The notes beneath the pieces were generated by a model. It searched no databases. It saw only the letters and a program-made list of their open reading frames with translations, and was not told the DNA's origin. From the NCBI GenBank assembly GCA_965224105.1, contig CBDCYH010000001.1, forward strand, positions 62,001 to 126,000: a DNA stretch of 64,000 nt, given 5' to 3'. The position numbers and the translations under genes are program-made. Below are positions 46,361 to 55,994 of the stretch, in pieces (positions within the stretch are counted from its first letter, which is position 1; each line of letters begins with the position of its first letter). This DNA comes from CBDCYH01 sp965224105 (GTDB taxonomy: Bacteria; Bacteroidota; Rhodothermia; Rhodothermales; JABDKH01).

Positions 46361-46390
46361 AAAAAAGCCCCGCCGTGATTTCGACGGGGC
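46361..46390 (-). terminator. Intrinsic terminator downstream of degQ-type gene
   Basis: On the minus strand GCCCCGTCG and CGGCGGGGC form a 9-bp stem around a 6-nt loop, followed by six T residues (A run 46361-46366 on the plus strand). It ends the transcript of the protease gene (stop at 46410) and separates it from the UPF0237/UPF0210 pair. Confidence 0.9.
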
Positions 46391-46409
46391 CTGGACTCCT
46401 ACGAATCCG

Positions 46410-47942
46410 CTATTCCTTCTTCTCCAGAGCAGTGAAGAGGGTGCTCTTGCGATCGCCCTGCGCTCGTACGATCTTGATAATAATAGATTCGCCAATTTCA
46501 ACATCGTCGTAGATCTTTGTGAAATCCGTCGCCGAATCCACTTTCTTCCGATCCGCTTCAACAATGATATCGCCCTGGCGCATGTCAGCCTCACGATAGC
46601 TTACGCTGGATGGATCGATATCGACAATCATGGCACCCTGAAGATCACCAATTGTGATCTGGCGAGCTGCCAGCAAATCGTCGCTAACAGTTTGCAACGT
46701 TATCCCGAGCGATTCCATTCCTTTGGAATCTTCTCCATTACTTCTGGACCGCGTGTTGGTCGCTGCCAGATCGTCATTCCACTGGCCAAGTGTTACCTCT
46801 ATGCTCCTGGGTCGCCCTTCGCGGACAAGGTCCAACTCCACCGTCTCGCCCGGATCGCGATTTGCGATTATTGTTGCAAGCTCATTGGGATCGGAGAGCG
46901 TCTTGCCGTCAACTGCGACGATGACATCACCTTCGCGTACGCCCGCTTTTGCCGCACCTGAGTTCGGATGGATCTCGACAACCTGCGCCGCACCACGCGG
47001 GGTGTCCCAGGCGTCTGCGAGTGTAGTAGGAACGGGGCCGAACGTGATACCCAACATTCCGCGCTGCACGGCACCGGTCTCAATTAGTTGATCCGTGACT
47101 CGTTCGACAATCGAAGAGGGTATCGCAAAGGCGATTCCCTGATTGCCACCGCTTCGTGTTACAATGGCGGAATTTATTCCCACTAGCTCACCCCGAAGAT
47201 TAGTAAGCGGTCCTCCCGAGTTCCCGGGATTAACCGCAGCATCTGTTTGAATGAAGGCACTCGTTTGATTAAGCGACCGCAGGCTCAAACTTGTTCGGCT
47301 CAGGCCACTGATGATTCCGGTGGTGACGGTGTTGTCCAGATCTGCCGAAAGGGGAGACCCAAAAGCTAACACCCATTGCCCAACTCGAAGATCATCAGAT
47401 GAACCAAACGGAATGTAATCCAGGTTATTCGCATCGATCTTGATTACAGCCAGATCGGTGAGTGGATCGGTGCCGACAATTTCCGCGTCATAGAACTTCC
47501 CATCCGAAAGTTTTACTTCGAGCTCCTCAGAACCATCCACGACGTGATTATTTGTGACTATGTACCCATCGCGTCTGATGATCACCCCCGACCCCAGGCC
47601 GTCGCGTCGAAACTCTCTGGCTTCGTCGTCTTGAGGGAACATGTTCTCAAAAGGAGTACCCTGGAAAGGTCTGAACGAATAGCCAGAAGTCTGTTGAACG
47701 ATTTCAGATTTAATCTGGACCACGGCAGGCGAGACCGATTCAGCAGCATTAACAAATGCCTCTTCAAATGCGAGCAGCGAAGTTGACGCCTGGTCGGTAA
47801 AGCTTTCAGACTCGGCACGAACCGGTGCGGGAATCGTGTCGCCCAGACCAAGAATATTGGATCCCGCGCTTGTAAAGATAATCCCCGCTACGAACGCAGA
47901 GACGGCTACAACGGTGAGGGAAGTTTTTCTTTTGATAGTCAT
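46410..47942 (-). CDS. DegQ/HtrA-type periplasmic serine protease
   Basis: 510 residues. An N-terminal hydrophobic segment (LTVVAVSAFVAGIIFTSAG) is a signal or anchor. The trypsin-like domain has the triad His133 (NNHVVDG), Asp163 (DLAVIKID) and Ser242 (NPGNSGGPL). Two PDZ domains follow (LGITFGPVPTTLADAWDTPRGA..., and a second near 420-505 with AMIVDIDPSSVSYREADMRQGDII). This is the Do-like quality-control protease/chaperone of the periplasm. Terminator and 5' gap (153 nt) mark it as a monocistron. The second PDZ is shorter than in E. coli DegP. Confidence 0.93.
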   Translation of the reverse strand: MTIKRKTSLTVVAVSAFVAGIIFTSAGSNILGLGDTIPAPVRAESESFTDQASTSLLAFEEAFVNAAESVSPAVVQIKSEIVQQTSGYSFRPFQGTPFENMFPQDDEAREFRRDGLGSGVIIRRDGYIVTNNHVVDGSEELEVKLSDGKFYDAEIVGTDPLTDLAVIKIDANNLDYIPFGSSDDLRVGQWVLAFGSPLSADLDNTVTTGIISGLSRTSLSLRSLNQTSAFIQTDAAVNPGNSGGPLTNLRGELVGINSAIVTRSGGNQGIAFAIPSSIVERVTDQLIETGAVQRGMLGITFGPVPTTLADAWDTPRGAAQVVEIHPNSGAAKAGVREGDVIVAVDGKTLSDPNELATIIANRDPGETVELDLVREGRPRSIEVTLGQWNDDLAATNTRSRSNGEDSKGMESLGITLQTVSDDLLAARQITIGDLQGAMIVDIDPSSVSYREADMRQGDIIVEADRKKVDSATDFTKIYDDVEIGESIIIKIVRAQGDRKSTLFTALEKKE

Positions 47943-48095
47943 TTTTCAACTTTGATTGAAATTACCGTGGGTTGGGAACGGCAGAAAAGCGCACCGAGAG
48001 TTATCCCAATGCGCCCTTCTGTTGGTTATCCTGCGATACCACACACAGAAGGTAAACGAAGGGGCCCGCGAGTTATTGTGAGGCTGGGAAAAATA

Positions 48096-49496
48096 TCACC
48101 TCCCGGGTATCCCGGGCTCCGTCATGCTTTTCACATCGAGGAATTCGTCGAGTTCCGCCTCCGATAGAAACCCGAGTTCCGTTGCGGCCTGCCGGACGCT
48201 GATTCCCTCGGCTGCGGCCTTCTTGGCGATTTTGGACGCTTTGTCGTATCCGATCTTTGTATTGAGGGCAGTGGCGATTGCCGGGTTGAGTTCAAGCAGC
48301 TCACGGCAACGGGGCCGGTTAGCGCGGATTCCCGTGAGGCACTTCTCGCGGAAGGCGTCGCACGCCCCTGCCAATACCTGGATGCTCTCCAACATCGCGT
48401 GCGCCATCACTGGCATCATCACATTGAGCTCATAATTCCCGTGCTGGCCACCAATGGTAATAGTAACGTTGTTACCCATAACACGCGCCGCCGCCATCAT
48501 CATTGCCTCGGACATCACCGGGTTCACTTTTCCGGGCATGATCGACGAACCCGGCTGGATCGCGGGTAGCAGGATTTCGGATATCCCGCTTGTTGGTCCG
48601 CTGGAGAGATGACGGATATCGTTTGCAATCTTGAGGAGGCCCACCGCAAAGGCGTTTAACGTGCCCGACAAATGGACATACGCATCCTTGGCGGCTTGTG
48701 CTTCGAAGTGGTTATCCGCTTCGCGAAAGTTTACCCCTGTCTCATCCGAAATAATACCTATTGCCAGCTTTGGAAACTCAAGCGGCCTGTTGATGCCCGT
48801 ACCTACCGCCGTACCACCAAGAGCCAGTTCGGCAACTCCAGCTGATGCCTCCTCAATTCGATCGCTGGCCTTCCGCACCTGCGCAGCGTAACCTCCGAAT
48901 TCCTGACCTAGCCGGATGGGTGTCGCGTCCATGAGGTGGGTTCGGCCGCTCTTCAGAACGTCATCGAATTCTGCGGTTTTTGCCTCGAGCGCCTCGGCAA
49001 ATTTCGCCAACGCAGGAAGTAGATTCTTTTGGATCTCGTTCCGGGCCGCGACATGCATCGAGGTCGGAATAACATCGTTCGAAGACTGCGACATGTTCAC
49101 ATGGTCGTTCGGATGTACTTTCTTCGATGCTCGGTCACCACCCATCAGTTCGCTGGCGCGGTGTGCGATAACCTCGTTCGCATTCATGTTGGTCGACGTA
49201 CCCGAACCCGTTTGGAAAATGTCCAGGACAAATTCGCTGTCAAGGTCGCCAGAAATAACTTCGTTCGACGCACTAATAATTGCAGTCGCAATCTCGGGGT
49301 CGAGGAGACCAAGATCTCTGTTGGCTTTGGCCGCTGCCAGTTTTACTGTGCCGATTGCCTGGATGAACGAACGGTTGAACCGCAGATCGCTAATTCGAAA
49401 ATTTTCTTTGGCACGCTGGGTTTGTGCTCCGTAATATGCGTCTGCCGGGACGTTTACCTCACCCAGCGAATCCGTTTCGATTCTGAAGTCCGTCAT
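48096..49496 (-). CDS. fumC: Class II fumarate hydratase
   Basis: 466 residues. The superfamily signature GSSIMPGKVNPVMSEA and the substrate residues in SGRTHLMDATPIRLGQEFGG and ALGGTAVGTG are present, with SQSSNDVIPTSMHVAA earlier. It interconverts fumarate and malate in the citric acid cycle in the cytoplasm; no iron-sulfur cluster is needed. Start is divergent from panC with 103 nt between them. A short CCCGGG inverted pair at 48105-48119 near the end is followed after eight bases by a T run on the minus strand, which may help stop transcription. Confidence 0.95.
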   Translation of the reverse strand: MTDFRIETDSLGEVNVPADAYYGAQTQRAKENFRISDLRFNRSFIQAIGTVKLAAAKANRDLGLLDPEIATAIISASNEVISGDLDSEFVLDIFQTGSGTSTNMNANEVIAHRASELMGGDRASKKVHPNDHVNMSQSSNDVIPTSMHVAARNEIQKNLLPALAKFAEALEAKTAEFDDVLKSGRTHLMDATPIRLGQEFGGYAAQVRKASDRIEEASAGVAELALGGTAVGTGINRPLEFPKLAIGIISDETGVNFREADNHFEAQAAKDAYVHLSGTLNAFAVGLLKIANDIRHLSSGPTSGISEILLPAIQPGSSIMPGKVNPVMSEAMMMAAARVMGNNVTITIGGQHGNYELNVMMPVMAHAMLESIQVLAGACDAFREKCLTGIRANRPRCRELLELNPAIATALNTKIGYDKASKIAKKAAAEGISVRQAATELGFLSEAELDEFLDVKSMTEPGIPGR

Positions 49497-49599
49497 TCCA
49501 ACAGCCTGTCTTTACTAAGAGTAGTTCGGCATTGAGTATAGTGCACCCTAGAAGTCCATATTCAGAAATTCAGACAAAATCAGCAGTCGGGTACGGCGC

Positions 49600-50481
49600 G
49601 TGAAAAAACCCGAGATTTTGGAAACCGTAGAGGACCTGCGAAACTTTGTTGATGCGCAGAGAGGGGAGGGGAAGTCGATAGGACTCGTACCCACCATGGG
49701 CGCACTGCATGCGGGACATCTGCGTCTGGTGGAGAACTGCGCCCACCATGCTGATGTGGTAATCGTGTCCATCTTTGTTAATCCGACGCAATTTGCTCCG
49801 GACGAGGACTACGAGGAATACCCACGAGATATTGAGGCAGATGCGGCTGCTCTGCAGGAAATGGCTGTGTCGGTTATTTTCGCACCATCAGTGGAAGAGA
49901 TGTATCCGTCTGGAAGTGAGGAGCAGGCGTTCCGAATTGAGGTGAGCGAGCTAACGGATACCATGTGTGGTCGTCACAGACCCGGCCATTTTACAGGAGT
50001 GGCAACTGTCGTGACAAAACTGTTTAACAGTTGCCAGCCGGATGTTGCGTGCTTCGGATTGAAGGACGCGCAACAGTTTGTGGTTATCAAGCGGTTGGTG
50101 AAAGATCTTCATCTCAACGTGGAGATTGTGGGCGTACCTACCGTGAGGGAGGAAGACGGCCTTGCTTTGTCGTCTCGCAACGTCTACTTAACGGCTGATG
50201 AGCGGTCACAGGCCGTCGTACTCTCGCAGGCCATCGCGGTGGGTAAGCGCATGATTACCGGCGGGGAGAGGAACCCTTCAGATATCATACGGGCTATGAC
50301 CACTCTGATCGAGGGTGCCCCATTGGCACGGCCGCAGTACGTTGAGATTCTGGATGCGAAATCACTTCAGCCGATATCCACCATTGAAGGAGATCATGAA
50401 GTGCTTGCCGCCGTTGCCGTTTTCTTTGGAGACACCCGGCTCATTGACAACGCTTTTGTTGTCGCCCCTGCCGGGAGCTAG
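49600..50481 (+). CDS. panC: Pantoate--beta-alanine ligase
   Basis: 293 residues from GTG 49600. The nucleotidyltransferase signature PTMGALHAGHLRLV, IFVNPTQFAPDEDYEEYPRD, and CFGLKDAQQFVVIKRLVKDL, VREEDGLALSSRNVYL are present. It condenses pantoate and beta-alanine with ATP to pantothenate for CoA synthesis. Stop shares four bases (CTAG) with the stop of convergent phoH. Confidence 0.95.
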   Translation: MKKPEILETVEDLRNFVDAQRGEGKSIGLVPTMGALHAGHLRLVENCAHHADVVIVSIFVNPTQFAPDEDYEEYPRDIEADAAALQEMAVSVIFAPSVEEMYPSGSEEQAFRIEVSELTDTMCGRHRPGHFTGVATVVTKLFNSCQPDVACFGLKDAQQFVVIKRLVKDLHLNVEIVGVPTVREEDGLALSSRNVYLTADERSQAVVLSQAIAVGKRMITGGERNPSDIIRAMTTLIEGAPLARPQYVEILDAKSLQPISTIEGDHEVLAAVAVFFGDTRLIDNAFVVAPAGS

Positions 50482-51434
50482 CGTCGCCTGGGGGTGTGCT
50501 TGTCGTACGCCCGAATAATTTGTTTGACCAGTCTATGCCGAACGACATCAGATTCGTCAAAGTAGACAAGATCAATCCCCTCCACATCTGACAGGATTTT
50601 CTCCGCTTCGGCTAGACCACTTTTTCTATTCCGGTCGAGATCGATCTGGGTGAGGTCTCCTGTAACGATCGCCCGGCTGTTGTTGCCAAGCCGGGTCAAG
50701 AACATCTTCATCTGCTGCGCGGTTGCGTTCTGCGCTTCATCGAGAATAACGAACGACTTGTTGAGCGTCCGCCCTCGCATGTATGCGAGCGGTACAATCT
50801 CGACAACGTTCTGGTCAAGGTATAGCGCCAGTTTCTCTCTGAGAATCATGTCACCCAGCGCGTCGTAGAGCGGCCTCAGGTATGGGTCCACCTTGTCTTT
50901 CATAGAGCCCGGTAAAAAACCTAATTGCTCTCCCGCTTCTACCGCTGGTCGACACAGCACTATGCGCTTGACCAGCTTTCGTCGTAGTGCACTCACCGCA
51001 ATTGCTACCGCCGTATAGGTTTTGCCTGTTCCCGCGGGTCCGATCGCGAAGACAATGTCCTTTCGGGCTGCGCTCGCGACCAGCTCGGCCTGATTCGCGG
51101 TGCGGGCCGTAACCACGTCTCCCCCAGGTGTGTGCAGTATGGTGGGGTGAGCTGAGGTGTGCGGAGCTGATGATTCGGTTGTTCGGGCCAGAGCCAGCAC
51201 CAGCTCGATGTCCCTGTCGGACAGGCTCCCCTTGTGCTTAACAACCGTGGCCAGCTCCTCTAATACTTTTTGAACTGCCTGGAAATCCGCTGAATCACCT
51301 GCAACAGAAATTTTGTTGCCACGGGCGACAATACGGCTCCCGGGAAATGCCGCTTCAATCTTCCGTAAATTGATGTCATTGGTTCCGTAGAGAATGCGGG
51401 TGTCGACGTCCAGTTGAATGCTCTGATCAGTCAA
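50478..51434 (-). CDS. phoH: PhoH-family ATPase/helicase-like protein
   Basis: 318 residues. KH-like N-terminal domain (LRKIEAAFPGSRIVARGNKISVAG) is followed by the P-loop domain: GPAGTGKTYTAVA, RIVLCRPAVEAGEQLGFLPGS, FVILDEAQNATAQQMKMFLTR and IVTGDLTQIDL. PhoH proteins are helicase-related RNA-linked ATPases, sometimes paired with YbeY (not in the window). The start is TTG 51434: a stop lies upstream in frame and no ATG or GTG is available. Divergent dapF begins 15 nt away. Confidence 0.93.
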   Translation of the reverse strand: MTDQSIQLDVDTRILYGTNDINLRKIEAAFPGSRIVARGNKISVAGDSADFQAVQKVLEELATVVKHKGSLSDRDIELVLALARTTESSAPHTSAHPTILHTPGGDVVTARTANQAELVASAARKDIVFAIGPAGTGKTYTAVAIAVSALRRKLVKRIVLCRPAVEAGEQLGFLPGSMKDKVDPYLRPLYDALGDMILREKLALYLDQNVVEIVPLAYMRGRTLNKSFVILDEAQNATAQQMKMFLTRLGNNSRAIVTGDLTQIDLDRNRKSGLAEAEKILSDVEGIDLVYFDESDVVRHRLVKQIIRAYDKHTPRRR

Positions 51435-51448
51435 ATTGATGCAGGTAG

Positions 51449-52273
51449 TTGAAAAAGTTAATCGTTGAGTTTACCAAAATGTCGGGTGCGGGGAACGATT
51501 TCCTCGTCCTGGATAACAGATTCTACGCCTTTACCGCTGATGAGTTGTCATCAATCGCCCGAAGGTTTTGCCGGCGCAGGATCTCCATTGGTGCCGACGG
51601 TATACTTGCCCTTTCAAATGCTTCCGTGCCCGACGCGGACATCCGGATGCTCTATTTCAACGCGGACGGGTCTCGGGGGACGATGTGCGGAAATGGGGCT
51701 CGTTGCCTAATCGCTTACGCATTTGAAGCGGGGATCGGCGCGAGTGGTCGCATTTCGATGCAGACAGACGCTGATATTTATGTCGGTAGCAGAGTCGGCG
51801 ACGACATCAAGATTTCACTGCCACCCGACGCGAACTACAAGCAAGACGTGGTTGTCGAAAATGCAGAATATACGTTTGACTATATCTGGACCGGGACCGA
51901 GCACGCCGTATGTTTCGTCGATGACGTCTCAACGGTTGATGTAGCAGAAATCGGCCGTCGCATTCGTTCACACCCCTCGCTCGGGGAGATGGGTGCAAAC
52001 GTAGATTTTGTTGAGGCTAACCCGGACACTGGGGTTCTGCACGTCCGGACGTTTGAGAAGGGAGTTGAGTGTGAGACTCTGGCGTGTGGGACTGGGGCTG
52101 TCGCATCTGCACTTGTCTCTATCCGCAGAGGCTACATCACAAGTGACGTGGTTGCCGTGGAGATGGCGGGAGGAACGCTCAGAGTTGGTGTCGTGACACA
52201 CGAAGGAGTTCCAACACCCACTTTTCTCCAGGGCCCCGCTACGTTCGTTTACCGCGGAACGTTTGAACTCTAG
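51449..52273 (+). CDS. dapF: Diaminopimelate epimerase
   Basis: 274 residues. The first strand EFTKMSGAGNDFLVLDNR, GTMCGNGARCLIAYA (first catalytic Cys) and CETLACGTGAVASAL (second catalytic Cys) are intact. It converts LL- to meso-diaminopimelate for lysine and peptidoglycan. The start is TTG 51449: a TAG is the codon directly before it, and the next ATG (51479) would delete the first strand. Its stop shares CTAG with the ppiD stop. LysA, acting one step later, is at 60895-62121. Confidence 0.94.
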   Translation: MKKLIVEFTKMSGAGNDFLVLDNRFYAFTADELSSIARRFCRRRISIGADGILALSNASVPDADIRMLYFNADGSRGTMCGNGARCLIAYAFEAGIGASGRISMQTDADIYVGSRVGDDIKISLPPDANYKQDVVVENAEYTFDYIWTGTEHAVCFVDDVSTVDVAEIGRRIRSHPSLGEMGANVDFVEANPDTGVLHVRTFEKGVECETLACGTGAVASALVSIRRGYITSDVVAVEMAGGTLRVGVVTHEGVPTPTFLQGPATFVYRGTFEL

Positions 52274-54384
52274 TTTGCTGCCTGCTGCTCGAACAGATCG
52301 CGGTTATCAACGATGTTTGCGTTTTCCCTTAGGTCAGTAAGCCACTTCGATCGAAACTCTGCCTGGGCCACTTGAAGCAATTTTTGTCGACTGGCCTCCA
52401 GGTCGGCTGGTGTGACATCACCAACCCCTGCAGAGTCGTCAAGGCGAATTACGAATGCCGAGTTTGTCCCATCAACTACTCCAGACAACGCTCCGTCGGT
52501 TAGTGCGTAAGCTGTTCCGAGGAATTTCGGCTCGCGACCGAGCGAACCAACCACTGGAGAATTTAGTGTGATGTTCTGCAGAGACTGAACGGGCGCACCG
52601 ACAGCCGCCGAGAGATCCTCCAAAGATTGATTTCCCTGCGCCAGGCCTTCCTCCAGTTTCCTGTGCTGGTACTCTCGCTTCTTAGCAGTTTTTACTTTCG
52701 CCTCAACCTCTGTCCGAACCTCGCTGAAAGGACGGAAGCCTTCTTCGGTCACCTGCGTCAGTTGAGCGACGAGAAATTGGTCATTCAATTCAATCACCCG
52801 GGAGATAGTGCCTTCTTTACTGTTTCTAACGAAGTTGATCAACGCCCTGCTGTTGCCTATTCCCGGAATAAATGATTCTCCCTCTTCCACCTCGGCGGTC
52901 TGGACTGGAACAGAATCATTTCGCCTTTGGACTTCTTCACGAATGCTGCCAGACTCCTCTGCGAACACGGCGATATCATCCAATCTGTTTTCAATGTCCT
53001 GGATCGTTGCCAGAGATGCGGTGAGCGGCCGGGCGAGGTCTGCGACCTGCACCTCCCAATTTGTCCGATCGGTGACCTCGATAATGTGATAGCCGAATCT
53101 TGTCGCGACTGGTCCTATCAATTGACCAACAGATGCGGAGAAGGCTGCGTCTTCGAAGGGTGCGACCATGGTACCTCTGCCAAACCATCCGAGGTCTCCG
53201 CCTCGCTCGCCAGATCCGGTGTCCGCGGACAACTGCTGGGCGAGACTGGCAAAAGATTCGCCTGCTCTAAGCTGCGTCATTACTCCGTCGGCAGTTGCTT
53301 TTGCCGATTGCCTAAGACTTTCGTTGCCCTCTGCAGCGCTGAACAAAATATGTCGCGCGCGGACAGCTGGCTCATCAGCACGTTGCCGATCTGTAATCTT
53401 CAACACGTGGATTTCTTCTCCGGCAATCACCGGGCCGATAACTCTGCCAACAGTCACGTCACCAAAGACCGCGCCTGAAATCTCGTCGGCGAGATCTCCT
53501 GGTCCGAAAAATGCGTCCGTCAACGGTTTGGTCGAAAAATTCCGGGCCAGGAAAACGGAGTCCTCGTCAGTTTCGGTGAAAGGCTGGATGAGCTGCATCA
53601 ATTCCTCACGCACACTCGACGAGTCTTCAGGACTTGGCACTTTGGGTATCGTTACATAATCAATCGTATACGATTTATTCCTTGCGTAATCTGACTTGTT
53701 GTTATTGTAGTAGGCCCGAAGATCTGAGTCGCCGTAGGTAATCAGTGAATCTGGAACGGCTGCATAGCGGAACGCGACATAGGAGACATTCATTTTCTTG
53801 TTCGAGGCAACGTAGTCCTCTCTTGCCTCCGCGTCCGTAACGCGAACCGCTGTGTTCATCAAGTTGTCGAATTTCTCTTTTCTCCGTTCCTGCCGTACGT
53901 ATTGCTCGATACCGATTAGTGTCTCCGCATTGTTCGGGTCGGCGATAAAGTTTTGCAGAAACGTCCTGTCTAGCTCACCATCCGATCCCTGGAAGTACTG
54001 TTTGATGAGCGGATACGGATCGTTGCCGGTAATTAGTTCTCTTATTTCATCATCTGAAACAGTTATCCCAAGGCGGTCCATTTCCATCTGACGAAGCTTG
54101 TCATCAATCAATTCCTGGAATAGACGGTCGGCTTCTGCATCCCGGAGCTGGGTTGGCAGGGTTGCGCCGGTCTGGCGTTCGTACGCTGCAATCCGGTTGG
54201 TGAGATTAGCCTGATACACATCGTACGGTATATCCTCGCCATTAACCTTTCCTACAACCTGCCCCGTCGAGCCAATGACATCGAACACTTGCGTGTCCTG
54301 GAGCATGAATATCAGTCCGAATGCTACAACTAGCGCGTAGAGCACAAATTTTGTGCTTTCGCGCATTTTGGCCATTACGCCCAT
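52270..54384 (-). CDS. PpiD/SurA-like periplasmic peptidyl-prolyl isomerase
   Basis: 704 residues. A membrane helix close to the N-terminus (FVLYALVVAFGLIFML) anchors the protein. A SurA-N-like chaperone region (VVGKVNGEDIPYDVYQANLTNRIAAY...IDDKLRQMEMDRLGI) follows, then a parvulin domain (RARHILFSAAEGN...LAQQLSADTGSGERGGDLGWFGRGTMVAPFEDAAFSA...FGYHIIEVTDR) near residues 340-440. A second chaperone-like region lies behind. This is the PpiD layout: inner-membrane anchored folding factor for outer-membrane proteins. It fits the T9SS, TamB and DegQ genes found elsewhere in the window. Confidence 0.9.
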   Translation of the reverse strand: MGVMAKMRESTKFVLYALVVAFGLIFMLQDTQVFDVIGSTGQVVGKVNGEDIPYDVYQANLTNRIAAYERQTGATLPTQLRDAEADRLFQELIDDKLRQMEMDRLGITVSDDEIRELITGNDPYPLIKQYFQGSDGELDRTFLQNFIADPNNAETLIGIEQYVRQERRKEKFDNLMNTAVRVTDAEAREDYVASNKKMNVSYVAFRYAAVPDSLITYGDSDLRAYYNNNKSDYARNKSYTIDYVTIPKVPSPEDSSSVREELMQLIQPFTETDEDSVFLARNFSTKPLTDAFFGPGDLADEISGAVFGDVTVGRVIGPVIAGEEIHVLKITDRQRADEPAVRARHILFSAAEGNESLRQSAKATADGVMTQLRAGESFASLAQQLSADTGSGERGGDLGWFGRGTMVAPFEDAAFSASVGQLIGPVATRFGYHIIEVTDRTNWEVQVADLARPLTASLATIQDIENRLDDIAVFAEESGSIREEVQRRNDSVPVQTAEVEEGESFIPGIGNSRALINFVRNSKEGTISRVIELNDQFLVAQLTQVTEEGFRPFSEVRTEVEAKVKTAKKREYQHRKLEEGLAQGNQSLEDLSAAVGAPVQSLQNITLNSPVVGSLGREPKFLGTAYALTDGALSGVVDGTNSAFVIRLDDSAGVGDVTPADLEASRQKLLQVAQAEFRSKWLTDLRENANIVDNRDLFEQQAAN

Positions 54385-54575
54385 ATCAGTTCTTCTGATG
54401 AGTTAGGTAGAGACTTGGAGAAGAACGAATATACTGCGATGTCCGGCAATAGTTTTTGCTCTTAGCAGAAGCTTTAAGAGCATTTCCAGATGCCCCATAT
54501 ATGCTACGGGGAATTCCTCTGTGGCGGAGAGTGTCTGGAAAGTAATTAGAAGGAAAAGGCGCCGGAATGCAGGAT

Positions 54576-55337
54576 CTAGGCAGCGTATGATTGTGCTTTC
54601 TTGAGCCGCTCGCGAAGTGTTGCCAGAATTTTTCCGAGGATTTGCGAAATTCGGGCTTCGGTCAAGCTGAGCAAGGACGCAATCTCACGCAGAGTGAGGT
54701 TCTCGAAGTAGTACAGCGCAAGGATGGTCTGTTCCCGTTCCGTCAGGTCTTTCACCAATGTCTCAATATACCGATGCAGGGATTGGCGATCGACGAGTTC
54801 AAAGGCTTCCTGGGTTTTTGCGTCTGGTATCGTTTCCAAGACTGTCTGTTCACCTTCCGCATCCGTTGGCGCGTGGAGTGAAAGTGCGAATCGGCATTGG
54901 GCGTCTCGAAGCAGGGTGTGATACTCGATGAGGGTGATGTCCAGATACTCAGCAACTTCTTCGTCCGTCGGTTCAGCAGCAAGTGTCTGACGAAGTGTGT
55001 CGATCGCGTTCTGGGCTTCAGCGAGTCTTCGCCGTCTTTCTCTTGGCAACGCATCAATCGACCGCAGGTAATCCACCAGCGCTCCGCGAACGCGACCATA
55101 CGCATAAGAAACGAACGGCGTACCTCGTTCCGGGTCAAAGCCATTGAGCGCCTGGAGTAAACCCAACATGCCCACGTTTTCTAAATCTTCGCGTGCAGCC
55201 AACGGATGGTCGGGCACGTTAAGTCGGGAAACAACTGATCTCACCAGAGGGACCGCCGCAACAACAACCTCGTGTCGGTTTTGTGGAGAAGGGTCGAGCG
55301 CATGCGCGACAGCAAGTTTCTGTAAGTCGTGCCTCAT
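54576..55337 (-). CDS. FliA/WhiG-type sigma factor
   Basis: 253 residues. Region 2 (ENVGMLGLLQALNGFDPERGTPFVSYAYGRVRGALVDYLRSIDALPR) is the diagnostic FliA/WhiG sequence, region 3 follows with EVAEYLDITLIEYHTLL, and region 4 is LTEREQTILALYYFENLTLREIASLLSLTEARISQILGKILATLRERL. Factors of this group direct flagellar, chemotaxis or sporulation-type genes. No flagellar gene and no FlgM-like anti-sigma is present here, so the regulon is unknown. It is divergent from the NtrC-like regulator with 657 nt between. Confidence 0.9.
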   Translation of the reverse strand: MRHDLQKLAVAHALDPSPQNRHEVVVAAVPLVRSVVSRLNVPDHPLAAREDLENVGMLGLLQALNGFDPERGTPFVSYAYGRVRGALVDYLRSIDALPRERRRRLAEAQNAIDTLRQTLAAEPTDEEVAEYLDITLIEYHTLLRDAQCRFALSLHAPTDAEGEQTVLETIPDAKTQEAFELVDRQSLHRYIETLVKDLTEREQTILALYYFENLTLREIASLLSLTEARISQILGKILATLRERLKKAQSYAA

Positions 55338-55994
55338 ATGTACCGTCTGTTAGGTCCTGCGAATTTGGCGGTCGATGTGGCCTGGTCCGCCTGTATCTCG
55401 CCCAACCTTGTTAATTCTAGCGACTGATGAGGTGAAGAGGTGACCGCCGAAACACTCCGAGGAGTTTCATCTGAAAAAAGTGATCCCGACACCGCAAGCA
55501 GCATAAGTGATTGTTTCACGAGGCTTATTCAAGTCCCATGCCACTACTTATGAAAAGAGACGGTGCCTTTTGGCCGAGTAATTTCTGCGTTCTCAAATTG
55601 CGACCGGCATAGCTGGATCAGCCGAAAACCGTCCGATTCGGACGATCCAGGCCACGTCTTACCGCAACGTGGGCGAAGAAGGATTTACGCATGTCCTGCT
55701 GTTAATACGCGACCTCCGGATCTGCTGGAAAATCATACCCTCCTTGATCGCCGCTCGCAGACCGCAGGGGCAAATGTTTCCCGTGCCAAATCCGAACTGC
55801 AGGCGAACCAGTGTCCCTCTCGCCGATACTACGGGTTTATTAAGATTTGCCCTTTTTGCGCCGGCAGGCCCGTTTCTACTATGCTGGATTCCAGGCTTAC
55901 GGTATATTGGCGGAATTAGGCGCCTCTTTTTCCTACTTGGACTTCTATTGTAAACTCGTTGGGTCTCGCCAATCCAATCGTCAGCTAGTACACC
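55338..55994. other. 657-nt non-coding gap between two regulators
   Basis: The longest stretch without a supported gene. Open frames in both orientations (up to 149 residues on the minus strand, 118 on the plus) lack family features and their composition looks random. No RNase P, tmRNA, SRP or tRNA consensus was found by eye. Small hairpins are present (CGTCC-GATTC-GGACG at about 55634; CCACG...CGTGG at about 55651). It must contain the promoters of both flanking regulator genes. No sigma-54 -24/-12 or FliA-type -35/-10 pair was found, only an isolated GCCGATAC. Confidence 0.6.

Noticed and set aside
48105..48119. CCCGGG-TAT-CCCGGG as a terminator of fumC
   Set aside because: The T run is eight bases away and the 3-nt loop is tight; too weak to list as a feature.
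55822..55829. GCCGATAC, a possible FliA-type -10 box
   Set aside because: The matching -35 (TAAA) 15 nt upstream is absent.
55563..55919. 118-residue plus-strand ORF in the 657-nt gap
   Set aside because: No family pattern, no ribosome site, composition rich in Arg/Ser/Pro as in random frames.
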